A stretch of 64,000 bases of DNA from Cordilura impudica (taxonomy: Eukaryota; Arthropoda; Insecta; Diptera; Scathophagidae), in assembly GCA_963682025.1 (NCBI GenBank), contig OY821520.1:180734626-180798625 (forward strand), written 5' to 3'. Positions 32,317 to 45,558 of the stretch are shown here, one piece after another. The notes under the pieces were generated by a model, which saw only the letters and a program-made list of their open reading frames with translations, did no database searches and was not told where the DNA came from. A program made the translations under genes and the position numbers. The first letter of the stretch is position 1; every line of letters begins with the position of its first letter.

Positions 32317-35244
32317 CTATTGTGCGGTGTTGTACACCAGATCACACATGTCAAAAGACCTAATTCTCCTGTGGTAAAACAAGAGGTCTGCACCATCGAA
32401 TAAATAGCCACCATCCCTCAGGGTCAAGAGGTCTACCGGAGACATATACCCGTTACCTAAGATAACCTCAACGTTCCTATTCCGCGTAAAGCACCCTGCC
32501 ACCAAACCATTGTCCAGGGTAGATGCCCTCTCCAAAAATCTAATAGCTGAGTTCACCAGGTAAACATCTATTCTAGGGGAACCTACACTGTTGTAGATCA
32601 CCCTACAGGATGGTCTACGCACCACCCCATCTGGCCCAATCTCAGGCCTCAATCCCAGGCATGCCCTAAAGATACGCCGTTCCCATATCCGAAACCTCTC
32701 CATCTGGCTCGAAGAAATTCCAAACCAGGTAGGAAAGGCATATGATATGAGGGGTCTTATTATCTGAAAGTACACCAACAACCTCACCCTGGTACTGAGG
32801 CCACCCCTCCTTCCTATTAATCTATGGTATACCCAGTATACCTTCTTAACCTTTTCCAATATATAATCTATATGCCTATAATACTCAAAATTCTCGTGGA
32901 ATATTACCCCCAAGTATTTAATTCTATCCCCTACAACTATATTCTCCATACCAACCCTGAGGACAGGTACAAAGCTCCTTGCGTTACGGAAGAGGCGCCC
33001 GCGCCTCCCTTTTATAATGATCCCATTACATTTACCAACGTTCAGCCGAAGTCCCCATTGACGAAAGTAAGCTGAGAGAGTCTCCAGGTAAGCATTTACC
33101 CTCCTATTCGTTGTCCTGGCCCCAGCACCCGAGGCCGCAATCAAAATATCGTCAGCATAGACGAGCAGTAAATCACCCTCTGGTGGTTGAGGGATGTCAG
33201 ATACAAATATGTTATACAATACTGGCCCCAGTAGCGACCCCTGTGGAACACCTGCCACTACATTTCTCGTTCCAGAGAGACTCTCACCGACCCTCACTCT
33301 GAAGGTCCGTCCCTTTAAAAAATCTGCAACCATCCTGCACGTTCCCCTGTCAAAGCCCATAGTGGTCATCTTGTACAGTATGCCCCCCTGCCATGCTGTA
33401 TCAAATGCCCTGGAAAAGTCAAGGCTAACAGCGATGGTAGCATACCTGTTGTTAAGTCCCCTAGTCACAAAGTCCGAAAATAACATCAGTGCATGAGATG
33501 TCGAGTGGCCACCTTTAAACCCAAACTGAAAATCCTTTAGTATATCACCGTTGGAAATTCTGTTGCGAATCCTGTTCAAAACAAAGTATTCAAGCAACTT
33601 TCCGAAAGCAGATAGAAGGGATATGGGCCTGTAGTTTCCACTCTGAGCCGGATCAGAACCCGGCTTCAGGATGGGTACTATTAGCGCCTCCTTCCATATT
33701 TTTGGAAAATAGCATAAATTAATGCAGTGATTCAACAAGACTGCTAAAAACCTCCAGGTCGGAAAGTCAGTCCTCCGGAGAACTATATCCGGAATTCCAT
33801 CCCTACCAGCTGACTTCTTATTGCTTCTTCTTCTCAAAGCTGAACCTATATCAGATGGACCAATAAAGCCGTGTGCCGTCGTACCTTCATCTGCCCTAAT
33901 GTCACCCCCAAACGAAATCAGAGGTGTTCCGTCATCCAGTTCCGAAATATTCCTATTCACAAAGTCAATAAATACATCAGACCGTATTTCAGGACCTACG
34001 CCGCATATCCCATGAAAACTGTCAGCTAAAAGATCAGCCTTCCCCTTTTCATCCGATATAACAGTCTCGCCTAAACCCTTTAAGTCCGGTATCGGACGTC
34101 GACCGCGACGATTAGTGGCCCGATTCACCTGACGAAATGTCAGATTGTCAACCCTAATGTCCTGTAAGTATTTTGTCCAATAATCTTGTTCGTAAACTGC
34201 AATGGCTCCCTGAATTATCCTATCCAGATTTCTTATGTCAGCCCTAACTATATTTGCACGACCAGGGTCCTCTGTTCGCTGCAAAATCCTCCTCAGTCTT
34301 TTCTTCTCTCCTATATACCCAAGTATAACTGGAGAAAGCTTCAAGAGTCCCCTTCCCCCCACTGGGACTTTCGGTATTGAGGAATCCATAGCACTCCGAA
34401 ATATTCCGCCCATAGCCTCAATACACTCGTCAATTTCCTGTGTTGTTACGTTTCTATTAGTAGGTAGTTCATGTCTCGGAAGTCCCCGATTAAGTTCCCT
34501 GTTAAAAAGTCTTCTATTCATTTTGTCGAAATTATACAACATTGGTCTTTCCCGCTCGACAAGGCCACCAGTCTCAATTAAAATCTCCACTGCCCTATGG
34601 TCCGATTCAAAGTCTAAAGTGTTCAACCCGCTGTCAGAACCCGCTGTCAAGGATATATCAGATGATGATATAAAAAAATCTATAAAAGATGAAGAAGTCC
34701 GTGTTATCCGTGTCGCCCCGTTAGTTCGGTTAATGTCCATATATGGACAAGCAAGTAAAATGTCCCGCAGAGCGTTTCCGTTAGCGTTCGTGACAGCCCC
34801 CCCCCAGTACGGGTGTCTAGCATTAAGGTCAGCCCCAATAAGAACCTTTCCGTGTCCAGCTAAGTCAACTATGGCGTCAAAGTCTGATCCGAGTAGCGAG
34901 TCCTGAGGTCGCAGGTATAGGGCAATCACCATCATAGAGGTTCCACCCACACTCTCAACGCGAATCGCAGTGTTTTCCACGTTTCCGGTATCCAGAACAA
35001 CCCTCTCGCAACGTATGTCGTCCCTTATAAAGACGGCTGTCCCTCCTCCACGTCCCCTCTGTCGGTTCTGTCTGTACGTTATATACCCCCCGAAGTCAAT
35101 CCTATGTCCCGGGGAGAGTTTATGCTCCGCAATTAGTAAAATGTCCGGTCGATGGGTATCCAAAAATACCCTTAAATAATGTCGCCTGTGTCTTGAGACG
35201 ATGGAGTTTACGTTTATAAAAATACACTTGAGTGTTCTAGCCAT
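32317..35244 (-). CDS. Family B ORF2, copy B2
   Basis: 975 residues, intact, protein the same as B1 by eye, with all endonuclease and RT motifs. Its translation would depend on reinitiation after a now broken ORF1, so expression is doubtful. Confidence 0.93.
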   Translation of the reverse strand: MARTLKCIFINVNSIVSRHRRHYLRVFLDTHRPDILLIAEHKLSPGHRIDFGGYITYRQNRQRGRGGGTAVFIRDDIRCERVVLDTGNVENTAIRVESVGGTSMMVIALYLRPQDSLLGSDFDAIVDLAGHGKVLIGADLNARHPYWGGAVTNANGNALRDILLACPYMDINRTNGATRITRTSSSFIDFFISSSDISLTAGSDSGLNTLDFESDHRAVEILIETGGLVERERPMLYNFDKMNRRLFNRELNRGLPRHELPTNRNVTTQEIDECIEAMGGIFRSAMDSSIPKVPVGGRGLLKLSPVILGYIGEKKRLRRILQRTEDPGRANIVRADIRNLDRIIQGAIAVYEQDYWTKYLQDIRVDNLTFRQVNRATNRRGRRPIPDLKGLGETVISDEKGKADLLADSFHGICGVGPEIRSDVFIDFVNRNISELDDGTPLISFGGDIRADEGTTAHGFIGPSDIGSALRRRSNKKSAGRDGIPDIVLRRTDFPTWRFLAVLLNHCINLCYFPKIWKEALIVPILKPGSDPAQSGNYRPISLLSAFGKLLEYFVLNRIRNRISNGDILKDFQFGFKGGHSTSHALMLFSDFVTRGLNNRYATIAVSLDFSRAFDTAWQGGILYKMTTMGFDRGTCRMVADFLKGRTFRVRVGESLSGTRNVVAGVPQGSLLGPVLYNIFVSDIPQPPEGDLLLVYADDILIAASGAGARTTNRRVNAYLETLSAYFRQWGLRLNVGKCNGIIIKGRRGRLFRNARSFVPVLRVGMENIVVGDRIKYLGVIFHENFEYYRHIDYILEKVKKVYWVYHRLIGRRGGLSTRVRLLVYFQIIRPLISYAFPTWFGISSSQMERFRIWERRIFRACLGLRPEIGPDGVVRRPSCRVIYNSVGSPRIDVYLVNSAIRFLERASTLDNGLVAGCFTRNRNVEVILGNGYMSPVDLLTLRDGGYLFDGADLLFYHRRIRSFDMCDLVYNTAQ

Positions 35245-35826
35245 CCTGACGTATAGAGATCAGCATCCCAAGCAGAGCCCGAGATTTATCCTCATCTGTA
35301 ACTAATGTCTGATATTGCCTAGCAAAACCACCAATTTTCCCTAAACACTTCAGAATACCCCCTCCAAAGAACCGTTGGCAGTCCCTATCTAAGATATTAA
35401 ACTGTGCAGTAGAGTCACTCAGACTAAAATCACTGCCCACACTCCCTTCAGGCACAGATGCCATCTTGGCAGCTGCCGCATAAGAGACTCCAGCTCCCAT
35501 AATGCCATGCCTTGGAGCCCTCTCCGTGGCCTTTCCCATCATGCCGCCATTTACCTTCTTCAAGTGAACCCTATTAAGAAGCTCCTTTCTCCTCGGACAA
35601 TCCCTAGAGCTAGCAGCGTGTCCCTCAACGCCACAATTCACGCACTTTGTTCAGTAATCTGAAGCATGGCTGCCTCGTACATCTTCTTATAATCACCAGA
35701 GTCATTTTCAACCGACCCTGCTCTCTTCCTCTTCGGACCAAGAACTTCGTCTCCCTCCATAGCAGTTACAGGACACAACACAATATACTCGGCACAACTT
35801 AAATTTATAACTTTTTCACTTTTCAC
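35237..35826 (-). pseudogene. Family B ORF1 remnant, copy B2
   Basis: The deletion (1033 bp, not a multiple of three) shifts the frame. About the first 60 codons (35826 to 35638) survive, ending in a premature stop soon after the junction. The last part, from the third zinc knuckle to the stop, stays open at 35237-35641 but begins without an ATG (first usable codon is GTG). The PRE_C2HC-like region and first two zinc knuckles are gone. A functional ORF1 product is unlikely. Confidence 0.93.
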
Positions 35827-35892
35827 TTTTAACTACACAATATAGCACACTAGCTTGGCTGCTAGCAAACGAATGAATTATTTGAATTTTTC

Positions 35893-36437
<545 letters not shown>

Positions 36438-36489
36438 ATATTTTTCTGGATAACATATGGCACAAATTCAAACATTTTTAAAAACAATC

Positions 36490-36505
36490 GGTCCTTTTCA
36501 GGACC
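36490..36505 (+). terminator. Histone 3' stem-loop, H4 unit 4
   Basis: GGTCCT-TTTC-AGGACC. Confidence 0.95.
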
Positions 36506-37406
36506 ACTAAAAACTTAAAAAAAGAGTTAATACGTGTTGCAAATTTTTATTTATTTACCAATTTCTCAATATTTATTTTGAATTTTACGAAAATATTTCG
36601 TATTTGTGAAGAAAATAAATTAATATATTACAAATCAAGGTGATATTTTTTTTTTTTGGCGCCAAACTTATATCACAGGAAAAAATATATTTTATATACG
36701 TATGCATTTTTATTTTCAATTTTACTTTAGTACAGTAACAGTTTCTATGGAATTTTGTGTATATACATACGAATTTTCTTTTGTAAATTAGGGATTTTAT
36801 CAAAATTGTTTCTTTAAGTTTTTGTAGAAGTTATTAAAAATCTAAATTTTTTGTATCACCCAATGATAATTTTCAACAGAAAGTATTACAAAAATTTCAG
36901 ATTGTTTTAAAATTCTATTATAATAGTTTAAAAACTAGTAATACCCGTAATATAAATTATATATTCAGTTATAAAAAAGTCAAATCACAATTAAATTTTC
37001 AATGAATTTTTATCAAATCTTTATATCTCAAATTTTTCGTATATATTATTTGAATTAAAATTTCTCACGCGAACAAAACAAAGTATTCTTTAACTCCTAA
37101 TGGAAATGGCTGTACTCAATATAAAAAAAAACAGTTCAAACATACGCACACAAAATAAAAACGAAAATCTTTGTATGTATAAATAAAAGCAAGAACAAAA
37201 TACAATCGAACGATTACGTTTGTGTGTGTGTATTTTTGTTTTCTTGTTATTATACACACATTCAATTTATTTTCTTGCTATTATACACACATTCGTTAAT
37301 TTTCACCTATATTTAAAAAAAAAAAACAAACGAAATGGAAGGGAAAAATAGTAAAAATAAATTTAGTTTTTGAAAAATTTCTTCTCTTTTTTGTAAAAGA
37401 ATTTGT

Positions 37407-37422
37407 CGTCCTGAAAAGGACG
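37407..37422 (-). terminator. Histone 3' stem-loop, H2A unit 4
   Basis: CGTCCT-TTTC-AGGACG on the minus strand. Confidence 0.93.
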
Positions 37423-37466
37423 GATTGTTGTTGTTGTATTTTGTTTGTTTGTTTAGATATCTCCAT

Positions 37467-38101
<635 letters not shown>

Positions 38102-38479
38102 ATGCCTCCTAAAGCAAGTGGTAAAGCAGCTAAAAAGGCCGGCAAAGCCCAAAAAAATATCACGAAGAGTGGTGGTGACAAGACCAGAAGGAAGAAGCGC
38201 AAGGAAAGTTACGCCATCTACATTTACAAAGTGTTGAAGCAAGTACATCCTGATACTGGTATTTCTTCAAAGGCCATGAGTATCATGAACAGTTTTGTAA
38301 ATGATATTTTTGAACGTATTGCCGCTGAAGCCTCTCGTTTAGCTCAATACAACAAACGTTCGACCATTACCAGTCGGGAAATTCAAACTGCTGTCCGCCT
38401 ATTGTTACCCGGTGAATTGGCTAAGCATGCTGTGAGCGAAGGTACAAAAGCTGTCACCAAATATACCAGCTCCAAGTAA
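38102..38479 (+). CDS. His2B: Histone H2B, unit 4
   Basis: 125 residues, IAAEASRL form, intact. Confidence 0.97.
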   Translation: MPPKASGKAAKKAGKAQKNITKSGGDKTRRKKRKESYAIYIYKVLKQVHPDTGISSKAMSIMNSFVNDIFERIAAEASRLAQYNKRSTITSREIQTAVRLLLPGELAKHAVSEGTKAVTKYTSSK

Positions 38480-38510
38480 ATTCTGCCGTTGTGAAATTCC
38501 ATATATAAAA

Positions 38511-38526
38511 GGCCCTTTTCAGGGCC
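38511..38526 (+). terminator. Histone 3' stem-loop, H2B unit 4
   Basis: GGCCCT-TTTC-AGGGCC. Confidence 0.95.
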
Positions 38527-39078
38527 ACAAAATTAATTCAAAAAGAGATTTTCTTGTTACTGCTACTTTTTTTCCTATTAATATAAAATCAAGATGATGA
38601 TGATGATGGATGAATGAATGAATCAAGAACTGAAAAAATGGACGATTCTAACATTTCCAAGATATATTAAGAAATTTTTTGTTTTTTTCTAATATAATTT
38701 TGCAATTACTAATAAATTGGTAAATCTTTTGTGAATATTTTAGTTTTTTCTGTAATTTAATATGAAAGGTATTTGATTTTCTTAAACTTTCCATTCTTAT
38801 TTTTTTTATATATATGAATACATATATAATTTAATTAATCTGTTTTCGTGTAATTATATCAATTCTCTACATGATTTTATATAATTTGTATTTTCTTCTA
38901 AAAACATAATTTTTAATTTCTTCCTCAGAATCTGCAAATCCTTATGAAATAATCTATGTTTTAACTAATCTCTTCATTTACTTATATTTATTTTGAAATG
39001 TTTTTCCTAATATATTTTGTTATTAAGTAGAAAATTTGTTTAATTTGTAATTTAATCTCTTTTTAGTAAATATTTTGT

Positions 39079-39094
39079 AGCCCTGAAAAGGGCT
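39079..39094 (-). terminator. Histone 3' stem-loop, H1 unit 4
   Basis: AGCCCT-TTTC-AGGGCT on the minus strand. Confidence 0.93.
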
Positions 39095-39156
39095 GTTTAG
39101 ATAATAAATCTTTTTTCGAATATCGAAAATAATTTGTTCTTCTTTTGGGAAAAAAT

Positions 39157-39855
39157 TTACTTTTTGCCGGCGGCTTTCTTGGCAGCTGGTTTCTTTGCTG
39201 CTGGAACAACTTTTTTCGATTTAGCTGCAACTACTGCGGCGGACTTTGCCTTTGGTGGTTTTGGTTTTGTTGCTGGTGCTTTTTTGATGGCAACAGCTGC
39301 GGCGGGTTTTGCTTTAACTGTACCAGTCTTTTTGGCGGTTTTTGCCTTCGACTTTTCGGTCTTTTTCTTTTCGGCCGTCTTCTTGGCAGCAGTTGCTTTC
39401 TTTACTGTAACAGCAGTTGCCTTCTTTTTGGTAGCAGCGGCAGTCTTCTTCTTTTTCTCACCAGCAGCCTTTTTCTTTTCAACAGCAGCTTTTGTTGGCT
39501 TGGGATCTTTTGAGGCAGCAACAGACAATTTGAATGAACCAGAAGCACCCTTACCTTTTGTTTGAATCAATTTTCCACTCGAAACGGCACCAACCAAATA
39601 TTTCTTAATAAAAGGCGCCAATTTTTGGGAGTCTACCTTGTATGTACTATTCAGATATTTCTTAATGGCTTGAATTGATGAACCACCACGTTCCTTTAAA
39701 GTTTTAATGGCAGCATCGACCATCACTTGTGTAGTGGGATGAGTTGCTGATGGTTTCTTTGCCTTAGTGGAGGCAGCTTTTTTAGCCTTTTTCTCTGCAG
39801 CGGGAGCAGCAGCAACTGGAGATGCGGCAGATTCAACAACAGCGGTATCAGACAT
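39157..39855 (-). CDS. His1: Linker histone H1, unit 4
   Basis: 232 residues, protein as in unit 1. Intact. Confidence 0.96.
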   Translation of the reverse strand: MSDTAVVESAASPVAAAPAAEKKAKKAASTKAKKPSATHPTTQVMVDAAIKTLKERGGSSIQAIKKYLNSTYKVDSQKLAPFIKKYLVGAVSSGKLIQTKGKGASGSFKLSVAASKDPKPTKAAVEKKKAAGEKKKKTAAATKKKATAVTVKKATAAKKTAEKKKTEKSKAKTAKKTGTVKAKPAAAVAIKKAPATKPKPPKAKSAAVVAAKSKKVVPAAKKPAAKKAAGKK

Positions 39856-41799
39856 GATTTTTTTTTTAATTTAATTTCAACACTTTAATATGAAACTTGT
39901 TTAACACTGTATATGCGTATATAGATTTTATGTGTACACCACTTTTTTGTGGGTACATCGATATGTTGAGAAGCTCATAGTAGTCGAAACAAGCATTTTG
40001 CAAAATTTTTAGTGCGAGTGTGTATAAAATTTAACAAAAGTTTTTTCTGATTTTTAATTATTTCTACAATATTTTTGCAAAATTTAATCAATTTTCTTTT
40101 ACAAATTAAAGCTTAGATATGACTGTTTATATATTAAAAAAGAAATTTTCATATTTAGTCTAATTTAAGTTTTTACTGACATTTATCTATCCAGATTGTA
40201 CAAATTTTCCTACAAAATATCAACAAAATTAATTAAATTTACTAAAACTTAGACATATTTCTGTAATAATTTAATGAAATATTGAAATCTTACATATTTT
40301 CTTAAAGCTCGATTAAAAATTTTACCAATAAAATGTTTTTTAGATTTTTAAAAATTATTTCAAAATTTACTCTATTCTTGAGAAATTTTTTCATATTAGC
40401 AAAATTCTTATAAAGTTATTTTGTATAATTTTGCTCTTCACACATGAAATTAAATAGATTTATGTATTATTTTTATGAAAAATTAAAATATTTAGTTACA
40501 TTTTAACCAAAATATGTATAAACAATTAAATAATGAATTGAATTTTAAACAAAAACACTTTTAGTGCTAAAACTCATAGTACACATACGATTTATGATGT
40601 GCGTTATTGTATTTATAGAATCATATTTTATTTATTTTAACATCAAACTTAAAATTTTACAAAAAATGATTTAAAAATATATGTATGTATATTGAAAAAT
40701 ACTTTGTTTAATTAAATAATTTTGAATGAAATATTTGATACATTTTTTAATAATTTAAGTTAAATTTCTTCACATTGGTGCAATTCATTTTGTATAGGTA
40801 TCTGTATACAAATGAAAATAAATCCATTCAATCGTAATTATTTCGATAATTTCTTTTTTATGAAAAAATCAAAAACCGAATTTATGAAATTCTTTCGTAA
40901 GAATTAATATATTTATTTAGAAAATGAATTTTTCAAGGAAAAAAATTTTAATTTTCAACATATTAGATATATTTCAGTAAAAACTACTACTTCTAAATAT
41001 AATTTTAAATAATCGAATTTTTTTCGCTTCATTTGAGAAAATATTCGTTTTGTCGATGAATATTTTTGCATTTGTTAATATTTGTTTGTTTGGAAACGTC
41101 TGTGAAAATAATAACAATTATAAAGCGAGATTCACAAACATTGTGATGTATTTGCAAAATTGTTTAACATTTTTTAATTCTTATATTAAAACAATTAGCG
41201 GAAAAAATAAAAATATTTCATTCTATTACTGCAAAATTTGCTATGAAAATTTTCATAAAATTATATAAAATGCAATTTATATTATTGAAGAATATAAATG
41301 AATATATTTAAAAAAAAAATATGATATAATTTTTTTTTTGGCGCCAAACTTACATCACAGGGAAAAAAGCAATTTACCGACGGCAAAATAATTTTAAAAA
41401 ATGAAGTTATTAAAGCGAGATTCCCAAACAAAAACTAAAAAATATATTTATTTTACATTCTAATGTAAAAAAAAAAAATCTCAAAAATAGAAACAAAATG
41501 TCTGTCATATATTTATTATTGTTGTAGAAAAAGTTTTTATTAAAAAAAAAAAAAAAGAAAAAAAACAAAAATTTAAATTTTTTGGCGCCAACTGCATATC
41601 ACAGAAAAATGTCAATTTACCGACGGCAAAATGATAATATATATATAAAAATCAATTTTGGCGCCAAACGGATATGAAAATAATATTAAATTAATGTAAA
41701 ATTTATTTATTTTGTAGAAAAATATTGTCTCTTTCATAAATTTTTAGTGGTCCTGAAAAGGACCGATTGTTTGAAAAAAATTTGTTAATTGGGCATAAT
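39856..41799. other. H1-H3 spacer, unit 4
   Basis: Dyads at 41337-41348, 41581-41592 and 41657-41668. Near H1 it has the GACTGTTTATATA form of units 1, 5 and 6, but further on the three family-B-linked variants, so it looks like a recombinant between the two unit types. No convincing gene. Confidence 0.8.
41749..41764 (-). terminator. Histone 3' stem-loop, H3 unit 4
   Basis: GGTCCT-TTTC-AGGACC on the minus strand. Confidence 0.94.
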
Positions 41800-42269
<470 letters not shown>

Positions 42270-42282
42270 AATTTTTCTGGCA
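42270..42282 (-). repeat. Target site duplication, H3-proximal, element B3
   Basis: Minus strand TGCCAGAAAAATT. Confidence 0.92.
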
Positions 42283-42630
42283 TTTCATTTCATTTCATTT
42301 ATTTCCCAAAAATTCGATTTACAAAATACTCTTAAAGAATAATATTTTCTCTTAACATCTATTCCTTACGTACTAAGGTACTTTTCAAGGACTTAACAAA
42401 TAATATATAAAAATCCAGCTTAGCTGGGACACTTAGTCATATAAATAAATTTAATACACTCAATAACATTCCTCAAAAAAGGGATATAAAAAAGGAGACA
42501 TTTAATACATACTAATACTTAAAAAACTATACTTATAAACTAAAAGGGTTAAATCTAAATATTTACATAAAAGAGGAAACAATATTTACAAAAGATAAAG
42601 AATGTAGTAAAAGAGTGAAAGATACAAGTT

Positions 42631-45558
42631 CTATTGTGCGGTGTTGTACACCAGATCACACATGTCAAAAGACCTAATTCTCCTGTGGTAAAACAAGAGG
42701 TCTGCACCATCGAATAAATAGCCACCATCCCTCAGGGTCAAGAGGTCTACCGGAGACATATACCCGTTACCTAAGATAACCTCAACGTTCCTATTCCGCG
42801 TAAAGCACCCTGCCACCAAACCATTGTCCAGGGTAGATGCCCTCTCCAAAAATCTAATAGCTGAGTTCACCAGGTAAACATCTATTCTAGGGGAACCTAC
42901 ACTGTTGTAGATCACCCTACAGGATGGTCTACGCACCACCCCATCTGGCCCAATCTCAGGCCTCAATCCCAGGCATGCCCTAAAGATACGCCGTTCCCAT
43001 ATCCGAAGCCTCTCCATCTGGCTCGAAGAAATTCCAAACCAGGTAGGAAAGGCATATGATATGAGGGGTCTTATTATCTGAAAGTACACCAACAACCTCA
43101 CCCTGGTACTGAGGCCACCCCTCCTTCCTATTAATCTATGGTATACCCAGTATACCTTCTTAACCTTTTCCAATATATAATCTATATGCCTATAATACTC
43201 AAAATTCTCGTGGAATATTACCCCCAAGTATTTAATTCTATCCCCTACAACTATATTCTCCATACCAACCCTGAGGACAGGTACAAAGCTCCTTGCGTTA
43301 CGGAAGAGGCGCCCGCGCCTCCCTTTTATAATGATCCCATTACATTTACCAACGTTCAGCCGAAGTCCCCATTGACGAAAGTAAGCTGAGAGAGTCTCCA
43401 GGTAAGCATTTACCCTCCTATTCGTTGTCCTGGCCCCAGCACCCGAGGCCGCAATCAAAATATCGTCAGCATAGACGAGCAGTAAATCACCCTCTGGTGG
43501 TTGAGGGATGTCAGATACAAATATGTTATACAATACTGGCCCCAGTAGCGACCCCTGTGGAACACCTGCCACTACATTTCTCGTTCCAGAGAGACTCTCA
43601 CCGACCCTCACTCTGAAGGTCCGTCCCTTTAAAAAATCTGCAACCATCCTGCACGTTCCCCTGTCAAAGCCCATAGTGGTCATCTTGTACAGTATGCCCC
43701 CCTGCCATGCTGTATCAAATGCCCTGGAAAAGTCAAGGCTAACAGCGATGGTAGCATACCTGTTGTTAAGTCCCCTAGTCACAAAGTCCGAAAATAACAT
43801 CAGTGCATGAGATGTCGAGTGGCCACCTTTAAACCCAAACTGAAAATCCTTTAGTATATCACCGTTGGAAATTCTGTTGCGAATCCTGTTCAAAACAAAG
43901 TATTCAAGCAACTTTCCGAAAGCAGATAGAAGGGATATGGGCCTGTAGTTTCCACTCTGAGCCGGATCAGAACCCGGCTTCAGGATGGGTACTATTAGCG
44001 CCTCCTTCCATATTTTTGGAAAATAGCATAAATTAATGCAGTGATTCAACAAGACTGCTAAAAACCTCCAGGTCGGAAAGTCAGTCCTCCGGAGAACTAT
44101 ATCCGGAATTCCATCCCTACCAGCTGACTTCTTATTGCTTCTTCTTCTCAAAGCTGAACCTATATCAGATGGACCAATAAAGCCGTGTGCCGTCGTACCT
44201 TCATCTGCCCTAATGTCACCCCCAAACGAAATCAGAGGTGTTCCGTCATCCAGTTCCGAAATATTCCTATTCACAAAGTCAATAAATACATCAGACCGTA
44301 TTTCAGGACCTACGCCGCATATCCCATGAAAACTGTCAGCTAAAAGATCAGCCTTCCCCTTTTCATCCGATATAACAGTCTCGCCTAAACCCTTTAAGTC
44401 CGGTATCGGACGTCGACCGCGACGATTAGTGGCCCGATTCACCTGACGAAATGTCAGATTGTCAACCCTAATGTCCTGTAAGTATTTTGTCCAATAATCC
44501 TGTTCGTAAACTGCAATGGCTCCCTGAATTATCCTATCCAGATTTCTTATGTCAGCCCTAACTATATTTGCACGACCAGGGTCCTCTGTTCGCTGCAAAA
44601 TCCTCCTCAGTCTTTTCTTCTCTCCTATATACCCAAGTATAACTGGAGAAAGCTTCAAGAGTCCCCTTCCCCCCACTGGGACTTTCGGTATTGAGGAATC
44701 CATAGCACTCCGAAATATTCCGCCCATAGCCTCAATACACTCGTCAATTTCCTGTGTTGTTACGTTTCTATTAGTAGGTAGTTCATGTCTCGGAAGTCCC
44801 CGATTAAGTTCCCTGTTAAAAAGTCTTCTATTCATTTTGTCGAAATTATACAACATTGGTCTTTCCCGCTCGACAAGGCCACCAGTCTCAATTAAAATCT
44901 CCACTGCCCTATGGTCCGATTCAAAGTCTAAAGTGTTCAACCCGCTGTCAGAACCCGCTGTCAAGGATATATCAGATGATGATATAAAAAAATCTATAAA
45001 AGATGAAGAAGTCCGTGTTATCCGTGTCGCCCCGTTAGTTCGGTTAATGTCCATATATGGACAAGCAAGTAAAATGTCCCGCAGAGCGTTTCCGTTAGCG
45101 TTCGTGACAGCCCCCCCCCAGTACGGGTGTCTAGCATTAAGGTCAGCCCCAATAAGAACCTTTCCGTGTCCAGCTAAGTCAACTATGGCGTCAAAGTCTG
45201 ATCCGAGTAGCGAGTCCTGAGGTCGCAGGTATAGGGCAATCACCATCATAGAGGTTCCACCCACACTCTCAACGCGAATCGCAGTGTTTTCCACGTTTCC
45301 GGTATCCAGAACAACCCTCTCGCAACGTATGTCGTCCCTTATAAAGACGGCTGTCCCTCCTCCACGTCCCCTCTGTCGGTTCTGTCTGTACGTTATATAC
45401 CCCCCGAAGTCAATCCTATGTCCCGGGGAGAGTTTATGCTCCGCAATTAGTAAAATGTCCGGTCGATGGGTATCCAAAAATACCCTTAAATAATGTCGCC
45501 TGTGTCTTGAGACGATGGAGTTTACGTTTATAAAAATACACTTGAGTGTTCTAGCCAT
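42631..45558 (-). CDS. Family B ORF2, copy B3
   Basis: 975 residues, intact, with endonuclease SDHR and RT YADD. Leu instead of Phe in SSQMER-L-RIWERR; family A also has Leu there, so Leu is likely ancestral and B1/B2 share the derived Phe. Confidence 0.95.
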   Translation of the reverse strand: MARTLKCIFINVNSIVSRHRRHYLRVFLDTHRPDILLIAEHKLSPGHRIDFGGYITYRQNRQRGRGGGTAVFIRDDIRCERVVLDTGNVENTAIRVESVGGTSMMVIALYLRPQDSLLGSDFDAIVDLAGHGKVLIGADLNARHPYWGGAVTNANGNALRDILLACPYMDINRTNGATRITRTSSSFIDFFISSSDISLTAGSDSGLNTLDFESDHRAVEILIETGGLVERERPMLYNFDKMNRRLFNRELNRGLPRHELPTNRNVTTQEIDECIEAMGGIFRSAMDSSIPKVPVGGRGLLKLSPVILGYIGEKKRLRRILQRTEDPGRANIVRADIRNLDRIIQGAIAVYEQDYWTKYLQDIRVDNLTFRQVNRATNRRGRRPIPDLKGLGETVISDEKGKADLLADSFHGICGVGPEIRSDVFIDFVNRNISELDDGTPLISFGGDIRADEGTTAHGFIGPSDIGSALRRRSNKKSAGRDGIPDIVLRRTDFPTWRFLAVLLNHCINLCYFPKIWKEALIVPILKPGSDPAQSGNYRPISLLSAFGKLLEYFVLNRIRNRISNGDILKDFQFGFKGGHSTSHALMLFSDFVTRGLNNRYATIAVSLDFSRAFDTAWQGGILYKMTTMGFDRGTCRMVADFLKGRTFRVRVGESLSGTRNVVAGVPQGSLLGPVLYNIFVSDIPQPPEGDLLLVYADDILIAASGAGARTTNRRVNAYLETLSAYFRQWGLRLNVGKCNGIIIKGRRGRLFRNARSFVPVLRVGMENIVVGDRIKYLGVIFHENFEYYRHIDYILEKVKKVYWVYHRLIGRRGGLSTRVRLLVYFQIIRPLISYAFPTWFGISSSQMERLRIWERRIFRACLGLRPEIGPDGVVRRPSCRVIYNSVGSPRIDVYLVNSAIRFLERASTLDNGLVAGCFTRNRNVEVILGNGYMSPVDLLTLRDGGYLFDGADLLFYHRRIRSFDMCDLVYNTAQ

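Larger units (their letters stand above)
31969..35892 (-). mobile_element. Family B copy B2, internally deleted
   Basis: 3924 bp: identical ends, target duplications and ORF2 to B1, but 1033 bp of ORF1 are missing (equivalent to 24297-25329 in B1). The junction lies at 35650/35651 and shows a 3-bp TGT microhomology. It is the same target position as B1 and B3. Confidence 0.95.
36438..37466. other. H4-H2A spacer, unit 4
   Basis: E2F-type dyad at 36655-36666. A GTTTT is missing between the two TACACACATTC repeats (near 37270); units 5 and 6 share this deletion. No gene seen. Confidence 0.85.
38480..39156. other. H2B-H1 spacer, unit 4
   Basis: The TATATA tract has the ACATATATAATTTAATT form shared only with unit 5. 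No gene seen. Confidence 0.85.
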
